From an uncultured Prevotella sp. (lineage in GTDB: Bacteria > Bacteroidota > Bacteroidia > Bacteroidales > Bacteroidaceae), in contig CAMJGE010000017.1 of NCBI GenBank assembly GCA_946405145.1, forward strand, positions 1-42,046: a stretch of 42,046 nucleotides of DNA. Direction: 5' to 3'. Positions 8,551-17,344 of this stretch are shown piece after piece (within the stretch, counting starts at the first letter, position 1; the number at the start of each line of letters is the position of its first letter). Both the position numbers and the translations under genes were made by a program. Below the pieces are notes generated by a model. The model did no database searches. It was given only the letters and a program-made list of their open reading frames with translations, and had not been told where the DNA came from.

Positions 8551-8796
8551 AAAATATCATCAAGTATTCGAAATTCTTAAAAATGCCTTTAAATTATATG
8601 CTATTTGTGTTTATGTATTGGTTGTGTTGTTAAATAAAATCGCTCTATTTTTCCGATGCTTTCCAACTTTTCTATGCAAAATATACCCTTTTCCTTTTCT
8701 GATATAAGCAGAAAAAGAGGCTGTTTTCTTAATCGTAAATCTTTACAGAAGATGTTGTTCGGATGTGCTGTTTTAGAAACGAAAAGCACACGCAAA

Positions 8797-9909
8797 CTAA
8801 AAAACGGTCAGAGCCTGAATCAGTGCATCAATTTCCTGGCGGCTCATGCCGTGAGAGAGCAGATAGCTGGAGAACGCTTTTGCGTAGTCAACATCCGGAA
8901 GTTGCGCCTCGTCATTAATGCCGGCATAATACATCAGGCACGGGTTGAGTTTCAGCGACAATAATGTGTTGCATACATCACGGTCTTTTTCCGGATTGAC
9001 GCCATAATAGTTGCCATAGGTAATCAGATAGTCGGTTACAATCTCCTCATATGTTGCGCCGCATAATCCCTCCAGCAGTGCGCACACATATCCGGTACGA
9101 TCTTTTCCCTCAATGCAATGCACGACATAGGGGGCAGGGCGCGACGACAGTTCCTTGAGAGCCGCAATCAGTTGTTCGTTATAGTCATCTGCCGTAGGGT
9201 CTGCCTTCAGCGGGCACAATATCACATTGCCAGCATTCCAAAGTGTACGGCTGTAGGTAGGCATGTCGTAGGTCAGCATTTTCTCCTCTGTGTCGGCAAG
9301 GTTAAGCACCGTCGTAACCTTTTCGCTTTCCAGATATTCCGATACATAGTAGGCGCGGTTGATTTCGTTAGAGAACGGCGTTGAACTTCGGTACAACACG
9401 CCGCTTGCAATGTTACCAGCCTTTACGGCGCGAGCATTGGCAAACTCAGTATCGGTGAGGCCTGAATAGTCGTTGCGGTCGTTGGAGTATGTCATGCTCA
9501 TGGCTGTTTGCACGTCGAGGCAACCACCCTTCTCCTTCATCCTGACGGTAACGGCATGCCCCACGAGGTCTCTCAGTTCCGGGGGCAATCCGGTGTTGCT
9601 GGCTGTAAAACAGATGCTGGGATAGGTGGGATAAGCCACGAGCAGGTATTCTCCGCCATGCGTGTAGTAGCCGTCATAATAAGGCACAACGAAGGTATTG
9701 TCGTCAAGGGTGAGGCTGATGAGGTCGCCGAGCGTGAATCCAGCCTTCTCCATGTCTGCTTCCGTAAGATCCAACATGGCACCGTCGTACTCGTTATACA
9801 TAGAGATGATGCCTTTCAGCATCGGCTCTTCGCCGGTATTGTTACCATTAGAGCAAGAGGTAACAAGGATCAGTAAACATACAAAGAGGACTGATTGTAA
9901 TTTGGTCAT
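8797..9909 (-). CDS. Lipoprotein tyrosine-protein phosphatase (Y_phosphatase3-like)
   Basis: The protein has 370 residues. The lipobox VTSC (Cys 19) suggests a membrane-anchored, probably extracytoplasmic protein. The catalytic loop is HCIEGKDRTG (264-273) with Cys265 and Arg271, the CX5R motif of cysteine-based phosphatases; GVLYRSS (170-176) and VLNLADTEEK (201-210) are typical of the tyrosine/serine phosphatase family PF13350. Residues 40-130 form an extra N-terminal domain seen in Bacteroidetes homologues, whose role I do not know. It follows the threonine aldolase gene by 3 bp, so the two are probably co-transcribed; no functional link is apparent. Confidence 0.88.
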   Translation of the reverse strand: MTKLQSVLFVCLLILVTSCSNGNNTGEEPMLKGIISMYNEYDGAMLDLTEADMEKAGFTLGDLISLTLDDNTFVVPYYDGYYTHGGEYLLVAYPTYPSICFTASNTGLPPELRDLVGHAVTVRMKEKGGCLDVQTAMSMTYSNDRNDYSGLTDTEFANARAVKAGNIASGVLYRSSTPFSNEINRAYYVSEYLESEKVTTVLNLADTEEKMLTYDMPTYSRTLWNAGNVILCPLKADPTADDYNEQLIAALKELSSRPAPYVVHCIEGKDRTGYVCALLEGLCGATYEEIVTDYLITYGNYYGVNPEKDRDVCNTLLSLKLNPCLMYYAGINDEAQLPDVDYAKAFSSYLLSHGMSRQEIDALIQALTVF

Positions 9910-9912
9910 AAA

Positions 9913-10944
9913 TTATGCAAATAGGATCTGTTCCAGTTCATCGAGTTCGGCATCGGTGGTGGCCCAGCTGGTGACGAAACGGCAGATGGTGTGATGACGG
10001 TCGGTTTGTCCGAAGTGGGTAAAATGTACTTGTTGGCTCAGGCGCTCTGCCTGCTCATTATCCATAATGACGAACTGCTGGTTGGTGGGGGAATCCACCA
10101 GGAACTCAAAGCCTTTGCGGATGAAGAGGGCCTTCATGCGCATGGCAGTCTTGATGGCTTGTTCGGAGAGCTTGAAGTAGAGGTTGTCGGTGAAAAGGGC
10201 TTCAAACTGCAGACCGATCAGGGCGCCCTTGGCAATCACGGCGCCATGCTGCTTCTGAATAGAGAAGAAATGCTTGTGGGCATTCTGATGGGTGAAGACC
10301 ACTGCCTCGCCGCAGAGCGCACCAATCTTGGTGCCGCCGATGTAGAAGACATCACAGTGGCGCGCCAGGTAGGGTAGGGTGATATCATTGCCTTCAGCCA
10401 TCAGGCCATAGCCGAGACGGGCACCGTCGATATAAAGCGGTATTTGGTAACGCTGGCAGACCTGATAGATGTCGTTGAGCTCACGGGCAGAATAAAGCGT
10501 ACCCAACTCGGTGGGGAAGGTGATATATACCAGTCCCGGATGGACGGCGTGATCCTTGTTTCCGTCGTGCATATAGTCGTCGAGGTATTTGTCGAGCACT
10601 GCCGCCTCCATCTTTCCATTGGTATCGGGGAGGGTGATGATCTTATGCTCGGTAAACTCTACCGCTCCTGCCTCGTGGACATTGATATGACCACTGCCCA
10701 CACAGATGACGCCCTCGTACTGATAGAGCATCGAGTCGATGGTGGTGGCGTTGGTCTGGGTGCCGCCGGTGAGGAAGAAAATCTGGGCATCGGGCAGCCC
10801 GCAAGCCTCACGGATGCGGTCCTTGGCACGCTCACTGAATTCGTCGAAACCGTAGGGCGTGGGTTTGGCATTGTTGTATTTCACCAGGTTGTCGAGCACC
10901 TGCTGACAAGCCCCGTTATTATAGTCACATTCGAATGAAATCAT
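9913..10944 (-). CDS. Low-specificity threonine aldolase (PLP-dependent beta-eliminating lyase family)
   Basis: The 343-residue protein has a fold-type I PLP enzyme layout: FLTGGTQTN near 57-65, YIDGARLGYG at 171-180 with the Asp that contacts the pyridine nitrogen, and YIGGTKIGALCGE at 201-213 with Lys206 as the likely Schiff-base lysine. Threonine aldolases cleave threonine or allo-threonine to glycine and acetaldehyde in the cytoplasm. Length fits the family. It is the first gene of a two-gene leftward unit, with its own -7 box and divergent from the DUF3089 gene. The closest alternatives are other beta-eliminating lyases of the same fold. Confidence 0.88.
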   Translation of the reverse strand: MISFECDYNNGACQQVLDNLVKYNNAKPTPYGFDEFSERAKDRIREACGLPDAQIFFLTGGTQTNATTIDSMLYQYEGVICVGSGHINVHEAGAVEFTEHKIITLPDTNGKMEAAVLDKYLDDYMHDGNKDHAVHPGLVYITFPTELGTLYSARELNDIYQVCQRYQIPLYIDGARLGYGLMAEGNDITLPYLARHCDVFYIGGTKIGALCGEAVVFTHQNAHKHFFSIQKQHGAVIAKGALIGLQFEALFTDNLYFKLSEQAIKTAMRMKALFIRKGFEFLVDSPTNQQFVIMDNEQAERLSQQVHFTHFGQTDRHHTICRFVTSWATTDAELDELEQILFA

Positions 10945-10967
10945 GATCGTTTTGTCTTATTTTGGCT

Positions 10968-10976
10968 GCAAAGATA
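10968..10976 (-). promoter_or_regulatory. -7 box of the threonine aldolase gene
   Basis: The complement reads TATCTTTGC, a perfect TAnnTTTGC, 24 bp upstream of the ATG at 10944. The -33 box is not well matched at the usual spacing. It is divergent from the promoter at 10997-11028. Confidence 0.65.
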
Positions 10977-10996
10977 ATCATTTTCAGCCATTTTAC

Positions 10997-11028
10997 TTGC
11001 AAACATCAGACAATTTTTGTACATTTGC
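10997..11028 (+). promoter_or_regulatory. Promoter of the DUF3089 gene
   Basis: TTG at 10997-10999, a 20-bp spacer and TACATTTGC at 11020-11028 fit the Bacteroidetes consensus. It covers the ATG at 11017, so the next in-frame ATG at 11050 is the likely start. Confidence 0.7.
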
Positions 11029-11049
11029 AGCCTAATTCCATCTTTTCTG

Positions 11050-12027
11050 ATGATGAATAGTTTGAGATATAGTTTTCTGACACTGGTTTTGATAGGGCTG
11101 ACATTGATGCTCTCTTCGTGGGATGACGAAGAGCGTCGTGCCATCGTCGGCCCACTTCCACCAGTGCCTGACTATGCTGATTCTACCCAGTGGTTCATTG
11201 TCGATCGAGGTGGCGAGGCTGACCTCTTCTATGTGATCTCTACCGAGACAGGCGACCACATGCAGGACGGTGACACCTGTCACTTGGCTGACACCTACGA
11301 TGAGACGCTGCGCAAGAAGATGCTGAAGGAGATGGTGGCGGTCGATTCGTTTTACTCCGGAAAACGCCTAAACTATTTCTCACCGTATTATCGTCAGGTG
11401 TCGATACAGTCGTGGATGACGCCTGAACTGGCGTTTGTCCGTCTAGACGTGTCAATTGAAGATATCAAGAGCAGTTGGCAGTATTATATCCAACATCTGA
11501 ACCACGGACGTCCTTTTATCCTTGCCGGTTACAGTCAGGGGGGACGTGGTATGTTCGATGTGCTGGCAGAGATGCCCGACAGTATCAGAGAACGTATGGT
11601 GGCAGCCTATGTCATCGGCTACAGGGTGTCGCAGGAAGACCTGGATTCCAACCTCCATATCCGACTGGCGCAGGGCGCGACGGACACGGGTGTGCTCATC
11701 GGCTTTAACTCCGTAAAATCTCCGGAGTGTACACAGGCTTTCAGCGAAGGGACGGTGGCATGCATCAATCCTGTGAACTGGCGTACCGACAGTGTCAGTA
11801 CCCCGTTTGTGCTCTATGGACGTCGGGGGAACGATACGCTCTCTGTGCACTGTGATACGGAGAGTCACCAACTGATTGTGGAGGGCTATACCAAGCATCG
11901 TATCATGCCCCTGATCGGTATACCTGGCAACTATCATAATATGGAACTGAAGTTCTATTATCCGTATGTGCGGAAGAACATGGCTGACCGTGTGGCGGCT
12001 TTCCTGGCGAAGAAAAAAGAAGAGTGA
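11050..12027 (+). CDS. DUF3089 family alpha/beta hydrolase, exported
   Basis: The predicted protein has 325 residues. The N terminus (about 5-23) is hydrophobic and signal-like but reads LSSWDD where relatives often have a lipobox Cys, so it is probably secreted or membrane-anchored rather than lipidated. GYSQGG at 160-165 is the nucleophile elbow with Ser162, preceded by FILA. VIGY and the C-terminal HNME stretch are consistent with the DUF3089 (PF11288) lipase-like family. The substrate is unknown. The gene is monocistronic, and its last codons form one arm of a bidirectional terminator shared with argF'. Confidence 0.8.
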   Translation: MMNSLRYSFLTLVLIGLTLMLSSWDDEERRAIVGPLPPVPDYADSTQWFIVDRGGEADLFYVISTETGDHMQDGDTCHLADTYDETLRKKMLKEMVAVDSFYSGKRLNYFSPYYRQVSIQSWMTPELAFVRLDVSIEDIKSSWQYYIQHLNHGRPFILAGYSQGGRGMFDVLAEMPDSIRERMVAAYVIGYRVSQEDLDSNLHIRLAQGATDTGVLIGFNSVKSPECTQAFSEGTVACINPVNWRTDSVSTPFVLYGRRGNDTLSVHCDTESHQLIVEGYTKHRIMPLIGIPGNYHNMELKFYYPYVRKNMADRVAAFLAKKKEE

Positions 12028-12048
12028 GGTGGTTGCCTCACTCTTCTT
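12017..12048. terminator. Bidirectional terminator between the DUF3089 gene and argF'
   Basis: AAGAAGAGTGAGG (12017-12029) and its perfect complement at 12036-12048 form a 13-bp stem with a 6-nt loop. A T-rich stretch follows on the plus strand and a six-T run follows on the minus strand. The left arm overlaps the stop codon of the DUF3089 gene, and the argF' stop is 6 bp away, so one hairpin serves two convergent genes. Confidence 0.9.
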
Positions 12049-12053
12049 ATTAT

Positions 12054-13016
12054 TTATAGGGCTTCGAGCATGCGCTTGATGACTACCGAACAGCTGATCT
12101 CACGGTTGGCAGCCTCGGGGATGACAATAGAGTTGGGGGACTCGATGACATCATCGGTGACGATGAGGTTGCGGCGTACGGGCAGACAATGCATGAACTT
12201 ACCATTGTTGGTCCATGACATGTGGTCTGTATCAACGGTCCATGACATATCCTTGGAGGTGATCTTACCGTAGTCAGCCGGATTGGTCACACCGGGGTTA
12301 CTCCAGTTCTTGGCATAGATGAAGTCAGCGCCCTCGAAGGCTTTCTTCTGATCATATTCCACACGGGCATTGCCAATGAATTGCGGGTCGAGCTCATAGC
12401 CTTCGGGATGGGTGATGACGAAATCCACATCAGCTGCGTTCATCCACTGGGCGAAACTGTTGGGCACAGCCTGTGGCAAAGCACGGCAGTGAGGCGCCCA
12501 GGTCAGCACGACCTTCGGACGCTTTACCGTCTTGTACTCCTCGATGGTGATGAGGTCGGCAAAGGCTTGCAGAGGGTGTACGGTGGCTGTCTCCATCGCA
12601 AAAACGGGGCGACCGGAGTATTTGATAAACTGCTGCAGCACGGTCTCTGCATAGTCGTACTCACGGTCGGTCAGACCAGCAAAGCTGCGTACACCAATCA
12701 GGTCGCAGTAACAGCCCATTACAGGGATGGCCTCCAACAGGTGTTCACTCTTGTCGCCGTCCATGATCACACCACGCTCGGTCTCCAGCTTCCAGGCACC
12801 GGCATTCACATCGAGAACGATGACATTCATGCCCAGGTTCATGGCCGCCTTCTGAGTGCTGAGACGGGTGCGCAGACTATTGTTGAAGAAGATCATCATC
12901 AGGGTCTTGTTCTTACCCAGGTGCTGATACTTATAACGGTCGTTTTTGATTTCTTGTGCTTCGGCGAGTGCTTTCTCCAGCGGGCCGATATCTTCTACAT
13001 TGATAAATGTCTTCAT
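12054..13016 (-). CDS. argF': N-succinylornithine carbamoyltransferase (ArgF')
   Basis: The 320-residue protein closely resembles the Bacteroides fragilis succinylornithine carbamoyltransferase as I remember it. SLRTRLST (47-54) is the carbamoyl phosphate loop and HCLPVRR lies in the C-terminal domain. It converts N-succinylornithine plus carbamoyl phosphate to N-succinylcitrulline. Residue 90 (MDGDKSEHLL) is Ser; published work places the acetyl/succinyl switch here (Pro90 in B. fragilis, Glu92 in Xanthomonas acetylornithine enzyme, where Glu to Ser converts to succinyl specificity). Ser90 therefore predicts succinylornithine use. It is the last gene of the leftward block, 38 bp after proA, with a purine-rich repeat in the gap. 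Confidence 0.93.
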   Translation of the reverse strand: MKTFINVEDIGPLEKALAEAQEIKNDRYKYQHLGKNKTLMMIFFNNSLRTRLSTQKAAMNLGMNVIVLDVNAGAWKLETERGVIMDGDKSEHLLEAIPVMGCYCDLIGVRSFAGLTDREYDYAETVLQQFIKYSGRPVFAMETATVHPLQAFADLITIEEYKTVKRPKVVLTWAPHCRALPQAVPNSFAQWMNAADVDFVITHPEGYELDPQFIGNARVEYDQKKAFEGADFIYAKNWSNPGVTNPADYGKITSKDMSWTVDTDHMSWTNNGKFMHCLPVRRNLIVTDDVIESPNSIVIPEAANREISCSVVIKRMLEAL

Positions 13017-13057
13017 ATATTTTTTACCATTTTACTTTTTTCCCTTTTTACCTTTTA
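13017..13057 (-). repeat. Purine-rich intergenic repeat before argF'
   Basis: On the leftward strand the gap reads as imperfect tandem AAAAGGTA/AAAAAGTA-type units ending just before the argF' ATG, and the proA stop TAA lies at its start. The same repeat type fills the gaps at 16717-16760, 17316-17344 and 40846-40913. Confidence 0.7.
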
Positions 13058-14296
13058 AGGACGTGTTTGTCCTTCGCCTTCGATGAGCCATTTGTAGGTG
13101 CAGATCTCCTCAAGTGCCATCGGACCTCGGGGGCCGAGTTTCTGGGTGCTGATGCCAATCTCTGCACCCAGACCGAACTGGGCACCATCGGTGAATGAGG
13201 TCGGCGCATTCCAATAGACGCAGGCGGCATCGACATGTGCCTGGAACTTGCGGGCTGTGGCTTCGTTCATGGTGACGATGGCCTCGCTGTGACCACTGCC
13301 GTTCTCGTCGATATGCGCCAGAGCCTCTTCGAGCGATCCCACCGTCTTGATGGCGAGCTTATAGTCCATAAACTCCGTGCCGAAACTGTCGGTTGTGGCA
13401 GGCTCCAGATAGGGGTATTTGCCGTCAAGGGCGGCATAAGCCTGCTCGTCGGCATAGATGATCACGTTTTTATCGGCTAGGGGAGAAACTAGATCTCCTA
13501 GGTCTCCAAGGCGGCCTTGGTGAACAAGCAAGCAATCCAGCGCATTGCAGACACTCACGCGGCGGGTCTTGGCATTGTTGATGATGGCGCGGCCCATCTC
13601 CAGGTCACCGTCCTTATCGAAATAGGTGTTTACCACACCGGCACCTGTCTCGATAACGGGGATACGGGCAGTGTCGCGTACAAAGTCGATGAGCTTCCTG
13701 CCGCCGCGTGGAATGCAGAGGTCAACATAGCCAACAGCATTCAGCATCTCACCCGTTGCCTCGTGGGTGGCTGGCAACAGGGCTACTACATCCTTTGAAA
13801 CACCGTACTGTTCGAGTATCTCATGGATCAGTGCCACCTCCTCACGGTTGGAACAATCGGCATCCTTGCCGCCTTTCAGCACGCAGGCGTTACCGCTCTT
13901 GAAACAGAGCGAGAACACATCGAACGTCACATTCGGACGCGCCTCGTAGATCATGCCGATCACACCGAAGGGTACACTGACACGACAGAGACGCAGACCG
14001 TTGGGTAAGGTCTTCTGTTTGGTGATATGGCCTAGGGGCGTAGGCAGGGTGGCTACGTTACGCATGTCACTGGCGATACCCTCCAATCGGCTCTCTGTCA
14101 GTTGCAGACGGTCGTAAAGAGGGTTCGACTGCTCCATCTTCGCCAGATCCTGGGCGTTGGCTTTGAGGATGCGCTCCTGCTGGGCTAAGATAGCGTCGGC
14201 AACGGCATTCAGGATGTCGTTGCGCTGGGTGTCGGTCAATAGTGCCAGACTCTTGCTGGCGCGCTTGACTCTCTCAAATGTTTCTTTCAGTTGCAT
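13055..14296 (-). CDS. proA: Glutamate-5-semialdehyde dehydrogenase (gamma-glutamyl phosphate reductase)
   Basis: This 413-residue aldehyde dehydrogenase-fold protein carries the ProA signatures [17 protein letters not shown] (108-124), [10 protein letters not shown] and [10 protein letters not shown] with Cys250 as the likely catalytic cysteine, and near the C terminus [19 protein letters not shown]. It makes glutamate-5-semialdehyde from gamma-glutamyl phosphate using NADPH, the second step of proline synthesis. It overlaps the end of proB by 23 nt, suggesting translational coupling of two enzymes that pass a labile intermediate. Length is normal. Confidence 0.96.
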   Translation of the reverse strand: MQLKETFERVKRASKSLALLTDTQRNDILNAVADAILAQQERILKANAQDLAKMEQSNPLYDRLQLTESRLEGIASDMRNVATLPTPLGHITKQKTLPNGLRLCRVSVPFGVIGMIYEARPNVTFDVFSLCFKSGNACVLKGGKDADCSNREEVALIHEILEQYGVSKDVVALLPATHEATGEMLNAVGYVDLCIPRGGRKLIDFVRDTARIPVIETGAGVVNTYFDKDGDLEMGRAIINNAKTRRVSVCNALDCLLVHQGRLGDLGDLVSPLADKNVIIYADEQAYAALDGKYPYLEPATTDSFGTEFMDYKLAIKTVGSLEEALAHIDENGSGHSEAIVTMNEATARKFQAHVDAACVYWNAPTSFTDGAQFGLGAEIGISTQKLGPRGPMALEEICTYKWLIEGEGQTRP

Positions 14297-15062
14297 ATAT
14301 TAAAAATTCGGTGTGCGGCGTTTGGGCAGCTTGTTCTATCAGATCCACGAGGATGTTCTCCCGTTCGCCATTGGCGATGATCACACGGATACCTGCCTGT
14401 GACACCTTGCTGGCGGTGGTGTATTTCGAATGCATGCCACCACGTCCGAAGGCGCTCTTCTCGGGTTGGATATACTCACTGAGGTCTCGACCCGGTGCCA
14501 CCTCCTTGATGAGCTGTGCTTCCGGATCGTCGGGGTGACGGTCGTAGATGCCGTCGATGTTCGACAAGAGGATGAGTGTGTCTGCTTCCATCATCTGAGC
14601 GATGAGGCCAGAGAGCTCGTCATTATCGGTGAACATCAGCTCAGTGACGCTCACGGTATCGTTCTCGTTGACGATAGGCAGTACATCGTTCTCCAGCATC
14701 ACCGTCATACAGGCACGCTGGTTGCGGTACTGTTCGCCAGGCTCAAAGTTCTCCTTCATCGTCAGCACCTGTCCCACATGGATACCGAACTCACGGAACA
14801 GATCGTAGTACAGTCCGACGAGCTTAACCTGTCCGACGGCGGAAAAGAGCTGTCGCTGCTCCACGGAGTCGAGCGAGTGGTCAACCTTCAACTCGCCTCG
14901 CCCTGAGGCCATGGCGCCTGACGATACGAGAATGATCTCATAGCCCTGTTTCCTAAGCCAGGCAATCTGATCGACGAGGGCCGACATACGGGTCACGTCG
15001 AGTTTCCCGTCTTCACGTGTCAGCACGTTAGACCCAACCTTAATAACTATCCTTTTTCTCAT
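14274..15062 (-). CDS. proB: Glutamate 5-kinase (no PUA domain)
   Basis: The 262-residue amino acid kinase starts [27 protein letters not shown], the NENDTVSV loop, [28 protein letters not shown] and [20 protein letters not shown] are all present. It phosphorylates glutamate to start proline synthesis. E. coli ProB is about 367 residues with a C-terminal PUA domain; this one ends after the kinase domain. The ATG at 15062 is chosen over one at 15119 because the kinase fold begins there. It overlaps the upstream acyl-CoA synthetase gene and the downstream proA gene, each by 23 nt. Confidence 0.95.
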   Translation of the reverse strand: MRKRIVIKVGSNVLTREDGKLDVTRMSALVDQIAWLRKQGYEIILVSSGAMASGRGELKVDHSLDSVEQRQLFSAVGQVKLVGLYYDLFREFGIHVGQVLTMKENFEPGEQYRNQRACMTVMLENDVLPIVNENDTVSVTELMFTDNDELSGLIAQMMEADTLILLSNIDGIYDRHPDDPEAQLIKEVAPGRDLSEYIQPEKSAFGRGGMHSKYTTASKVSQAGIRVIIANGERENILVDLIEQAAQTPHTEFLIYATERNI

Positions 15063-16716
15063 CCTTCTTTCTGATTTCCACACGACGGATCTTTCCGCTG
15101 ATGGTCTTCGGCAGTTCATCGACGAACTCGATGATACGTGGGTATTTGTAAGGTGCAGTCACCTTCTTTACGTGCTGCTGCAGTTCCTTGATGAGATCCT
15201 CACCAGCCTTGTCCTTCCACTCCTTGCCGAGTACGACGGTGGCCTTTACCACCATGCCGCGGATATCGTCGGGCACACCAGTGATAGCACACTCCACCAC
15301 AGCGGGATGTGTCATCAGCGCACTCTCCACCTCGAACGGACCGATGCGGTAGCCGGAGCTCTTGATCACATCGTCGATACGACCTTCGAACCAGTAGTAG
15401 CCGTCCTCATCGCGCCAAGCCATGTCGCCTGTGTGATAGAGACCGTCGTGCCAGGCTTCGCGGGTGAGTTCAGGATCACGGTAGTACTCCTTGAACAGAC
15501 CGATGGGCTTGCGGTCGCCTACACGTACCACGATCTCACCTTTCTCACCATCCTCACAGGGTGTGCCGTCAGCACGGATCAGGTCGATGTCGTACTGGGC
15601 ATTGGGGATACCCATTGAACCAGGTTTCGGTTCCATCCAGGGGAAGGTACCTAAGGTCATGGTGGTCTCTGTCTGTCCGAAACCCTCCATCATCTTGATG
15701 CCGGTCTTCTCGTAGAACTTATCGAAGACTGCAGGGTTCAGTGCCTCACCTGCCGTGCAGCAGTACTCAAGACTTGAGAGGTCGTATTTGCTCAGATCCT
15801 CGCGGATCATGAATCGGTAGATGGTAGGAGGTGCACAGAAACTTGTCACCTTGTATTTCTCAATCTGGCGCAACAGCGTGTCGGCATTGAACTTCTCATG
15901 GTCGAAGACAAACACCGTAGCGCCGGCGAACCACTGGCCATAGAACTTACCCCATACAGCCTTACCCCAACCGGTATCAGCCACCGTCAGGTGGAGGGAA
16001 CCCTCGTGGAGGTTATGCCAGAACACACCTGTGGAAAGATGGCCCATGGCGTAGAGGTAGTCGTGAGCCACCATCTTGGGCTCACCACTGGTGCCACTGG
16101 TGAAGTACATCAGCATGGTGTCGTCGTTGCTGTTCACGAAGGCAGGTTTCTCGAACTTGGGGGCTTGCTTCCACTCTGCCTGCCAGTCGTGGAATCCCTC
16201 AGGGATGGGCTTGCCGTGATCGGTGATGGTGATATACTGTTTCACCGTAGGACTCTCTGACATGGCAGCCTGAATCTGGCTTACCACATAAGGATCATCT
16301 ACACAGATGATGGCCTTCACCGAGGCACGGGTATTGCGATAGATAATATCCTTCTTTGTCAACATGTGGGTGGCAGGAATTACGACGGCACCGATCTTAT
16401 GCAATGCCAGCATCACCACCCACCACTCATAGCGGCGCTTCAGGATCAGCATCACGGGGTCGTTCTTACCAATACCTAATGACATCAGATAGGAGGCTGC
16501 CTGATCGGTCTGCTCTTTCAGTTCACCATAGGTGGTACGGATCTCCTCACCCTGATCGTTAGTCCAGAGGATGGCAAGTTTCTCAGGTGCCTCCTCAGCC
16601 CACGCATCCATCACGTCGTAGGCGAAGTTGAAGTTCTCAGGGATGATGAACTCCAGGTTTTTGTTATAATCCTCTACAGACGTAAACTTCGTCTGCTTCA
16701 AAAATCTTTCTATCAT
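15040..16716 (-). CDS. AMP-dependent acyl-CoA synthetase (MACS-like)
   Basis: The 558-residue adenylate-forming enzyme has the ATP-binding loop TSGTSGEPKM (206-215), the acyl/AMP site region EGFGQTETTM, the hinge region GDMAWRDEDGYYWFEGRIDDVIKSSGYRIGPFEVE with the usual Asp and Arg, and a C-terminal PKTISGKIRR with the adenylation lysine (about 542). It activates a carboxylic acid, probably short or medium chain, to its CoA thioester in the cytoplasm; the substrate cannot be read from sequence. It lies between an XRE-cupin regulator gene and proB in the arginine/proline block; this pair is, to my knowledge, often adjacent in Bacteroidales. It overlaps proB by 23 nt. Confidence 0.92.
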   Translation of the reverse strand: MIERFLKQTKFTSVEDYNKNLEFIIPENFNFAYDVMDAWAEEAPEKLAILWTNDQGEEIRTTYGELKEQTDQAASYLMSLGIGKNDPVMLILKRRYEWWVVMLALHKIGAVVIPATHMLTKKDIIYRNTRASVKAIICVDDPYVVSQIQAAMSESPTVKQYITITDHGKPIPEGFHDWQAEWKQAPKFEKPAFVNSNDDTMLMYFTSGTSGEPKMVAHDYLYAMGHLSTGVFWHNLHEGSLHLTVADTGWGKAVWGKFYGQWFAGATVFVFDHEKFNADTLLRQIEKYKVTSFCAPPTIYRFMIREDLSKYDLSSLEYCCTAGEALNPAVFDKFYEKTGIKMMEGFGQTETTMTLGTFPWMEPKPGSMGIPNAQYDIDLIRADGTPCEDGEKGEIVVRVGDRKPIGLFKEYYRDPELTREAWHDGLYHTGDMAWRDEDGYYWFEGRIDDVIKSSGYRIGPFEVESALMTHPAVVECAITGVPDDIRGMVVKATVVLGKEWKDKAGEDLIKELQQHVKKVTAPYKYPRIIEFVDELPKTISGKIRRVEIRKKDEKKDSY

Positions 16717-16760
16717 TTTTTACCTTTTTACCTTTTTACTTTTTTACCTTTTTACCTTTA
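16717..16760 (-). repeat. Purine-rich intergenic repeat before the acyl-CoA synthetase gene
   Basis: About five leftward units of the form GGTAAAAA or AGTAAAAA fill the whole spacer. The stop codon TAA of the XRE-cupin gene (16758-16760) lies within the first unit, and the last runs into the ATG at 16716. The register varies by one base between units, as in decaying or slippage-prone simple repeats. Confidence 0.8.
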
Positions 16761-17315
16761 CTCGACTGTAAAGGCGAGGAATTTCACGGGTTTGTCACCT
16801 ACGGCGAGCATGCCGTGGGGCTTGGTGGAGTCGAAATAGATGGAGTCACCCTCTTCGAGTACCATCGTCTTACCGCCGATATACAGCTCCATCTTTCCTT
16901 CGAGCACCATATTGAACTCCTGACCCGGGTGCGTGTTCTTATAGATCGTGTGAGCTTCGGGCTTAGGCTCTACGGTGACGATGAACACATCGGCCTTATG
17001 GTTGACAAAGCCGCCTACCAGACTCTGGTACTTGTAAGCCTTGGTACGCTCGATAGACATGCCCTGTCCCTTGCGTGTCACGTAGTAGGACTTCATATGG
17101 GGAGCCTCGGCGAAGATCAGCTCTTCTGTCGATACCCCGTATTTCTTCGCAATCTTCATGAGGTTAGAGATGGTGATATCCAATTCACCAGCCTCGATCT
17201 TCTCGTATTTCTCTGAGCTGATGCCAATGGTGTCAGCCATCTCGCTCACTGGGATGTCGAGCACGTCGCGCAGTCCCTTTAGGCGCTCGCCTATTTGTTT
17301 CAGTTGTTCGTCCAT
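16758..17315 (-). CDS. XRE-family regulator with C-terminal cupin domain
   Basis: The 185-residue protein has a helix-turn-helix XRE domain (about 5-66; IGERLKGLRDVLDIPVSEMADTIGIS, then EAGELDITISNLMKIAKKYGVS) and a cupin_2 domain (about 105-182; HPGQEFNMVLEGKMELYIGG, EEGDSIYFDSTKPHGM) that probably binds a small ligand or metal. Such proteins usually control an adjacent metabolic gene, here the acyl-CoA synthetase 41 bp downstream. The effector is unknown. It sits between proC and the synthetase gene with repeat-filled spacers on both sides. Confidence 0.92.
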   Translation of the reverse strand: MDEQLKQIGERLKGLRDVLDIPVSEMADTIGISSEKYEKIEAGELDITISNLMKIAKKYGVSTEELIFAEAPHMKSYYVTRKGQGMSIERTKAYKYQSLVGGFVNHKADVFIVTVEPKPEAHTIYKNTHPGQEFNMVLEGKMELYIGGKTMVLEEGDSIYFDSTKPHGMLAVGDKPVKFLAFTVE

Positions 17316-17344
17316 ATCTTTATTGTTTTTACTTTTTACCTTTA
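17316..17344 (-). repeat. Short purine-rich intergenic repeat before the XRE-cupin gene
   Basis: Leftward, the proC stop TAA is followed directly by AGGTAAAAAGTAAAAA and then an A-rich run to the ATG. It is a shorter member of the repeat type at 16717-16760 and 40846-40913. Confidence 0.65.

Noticed and set aside
8764..8790. Hairpin TGTGCT/AGCACA after the phosphatase gene as terminator
   Set aside because: Only a 6-bp stem with a 15-nt loop and no T-run on the leftward strand.
8601..8795. 64-codon leftward frame between susC and the phosphatase gene
   Set aside because: Composition and lack of motif suggest AT-rich noncoding DNA; it has no clear promoter or partner.
10444..10938. 164-codon rightward frame opposite the threonine aldolase gene
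   Set aside because: It is wholly antisense to a well-supported enzyme gene and has no recognisable motif; it looks like a codon-bias shadow.
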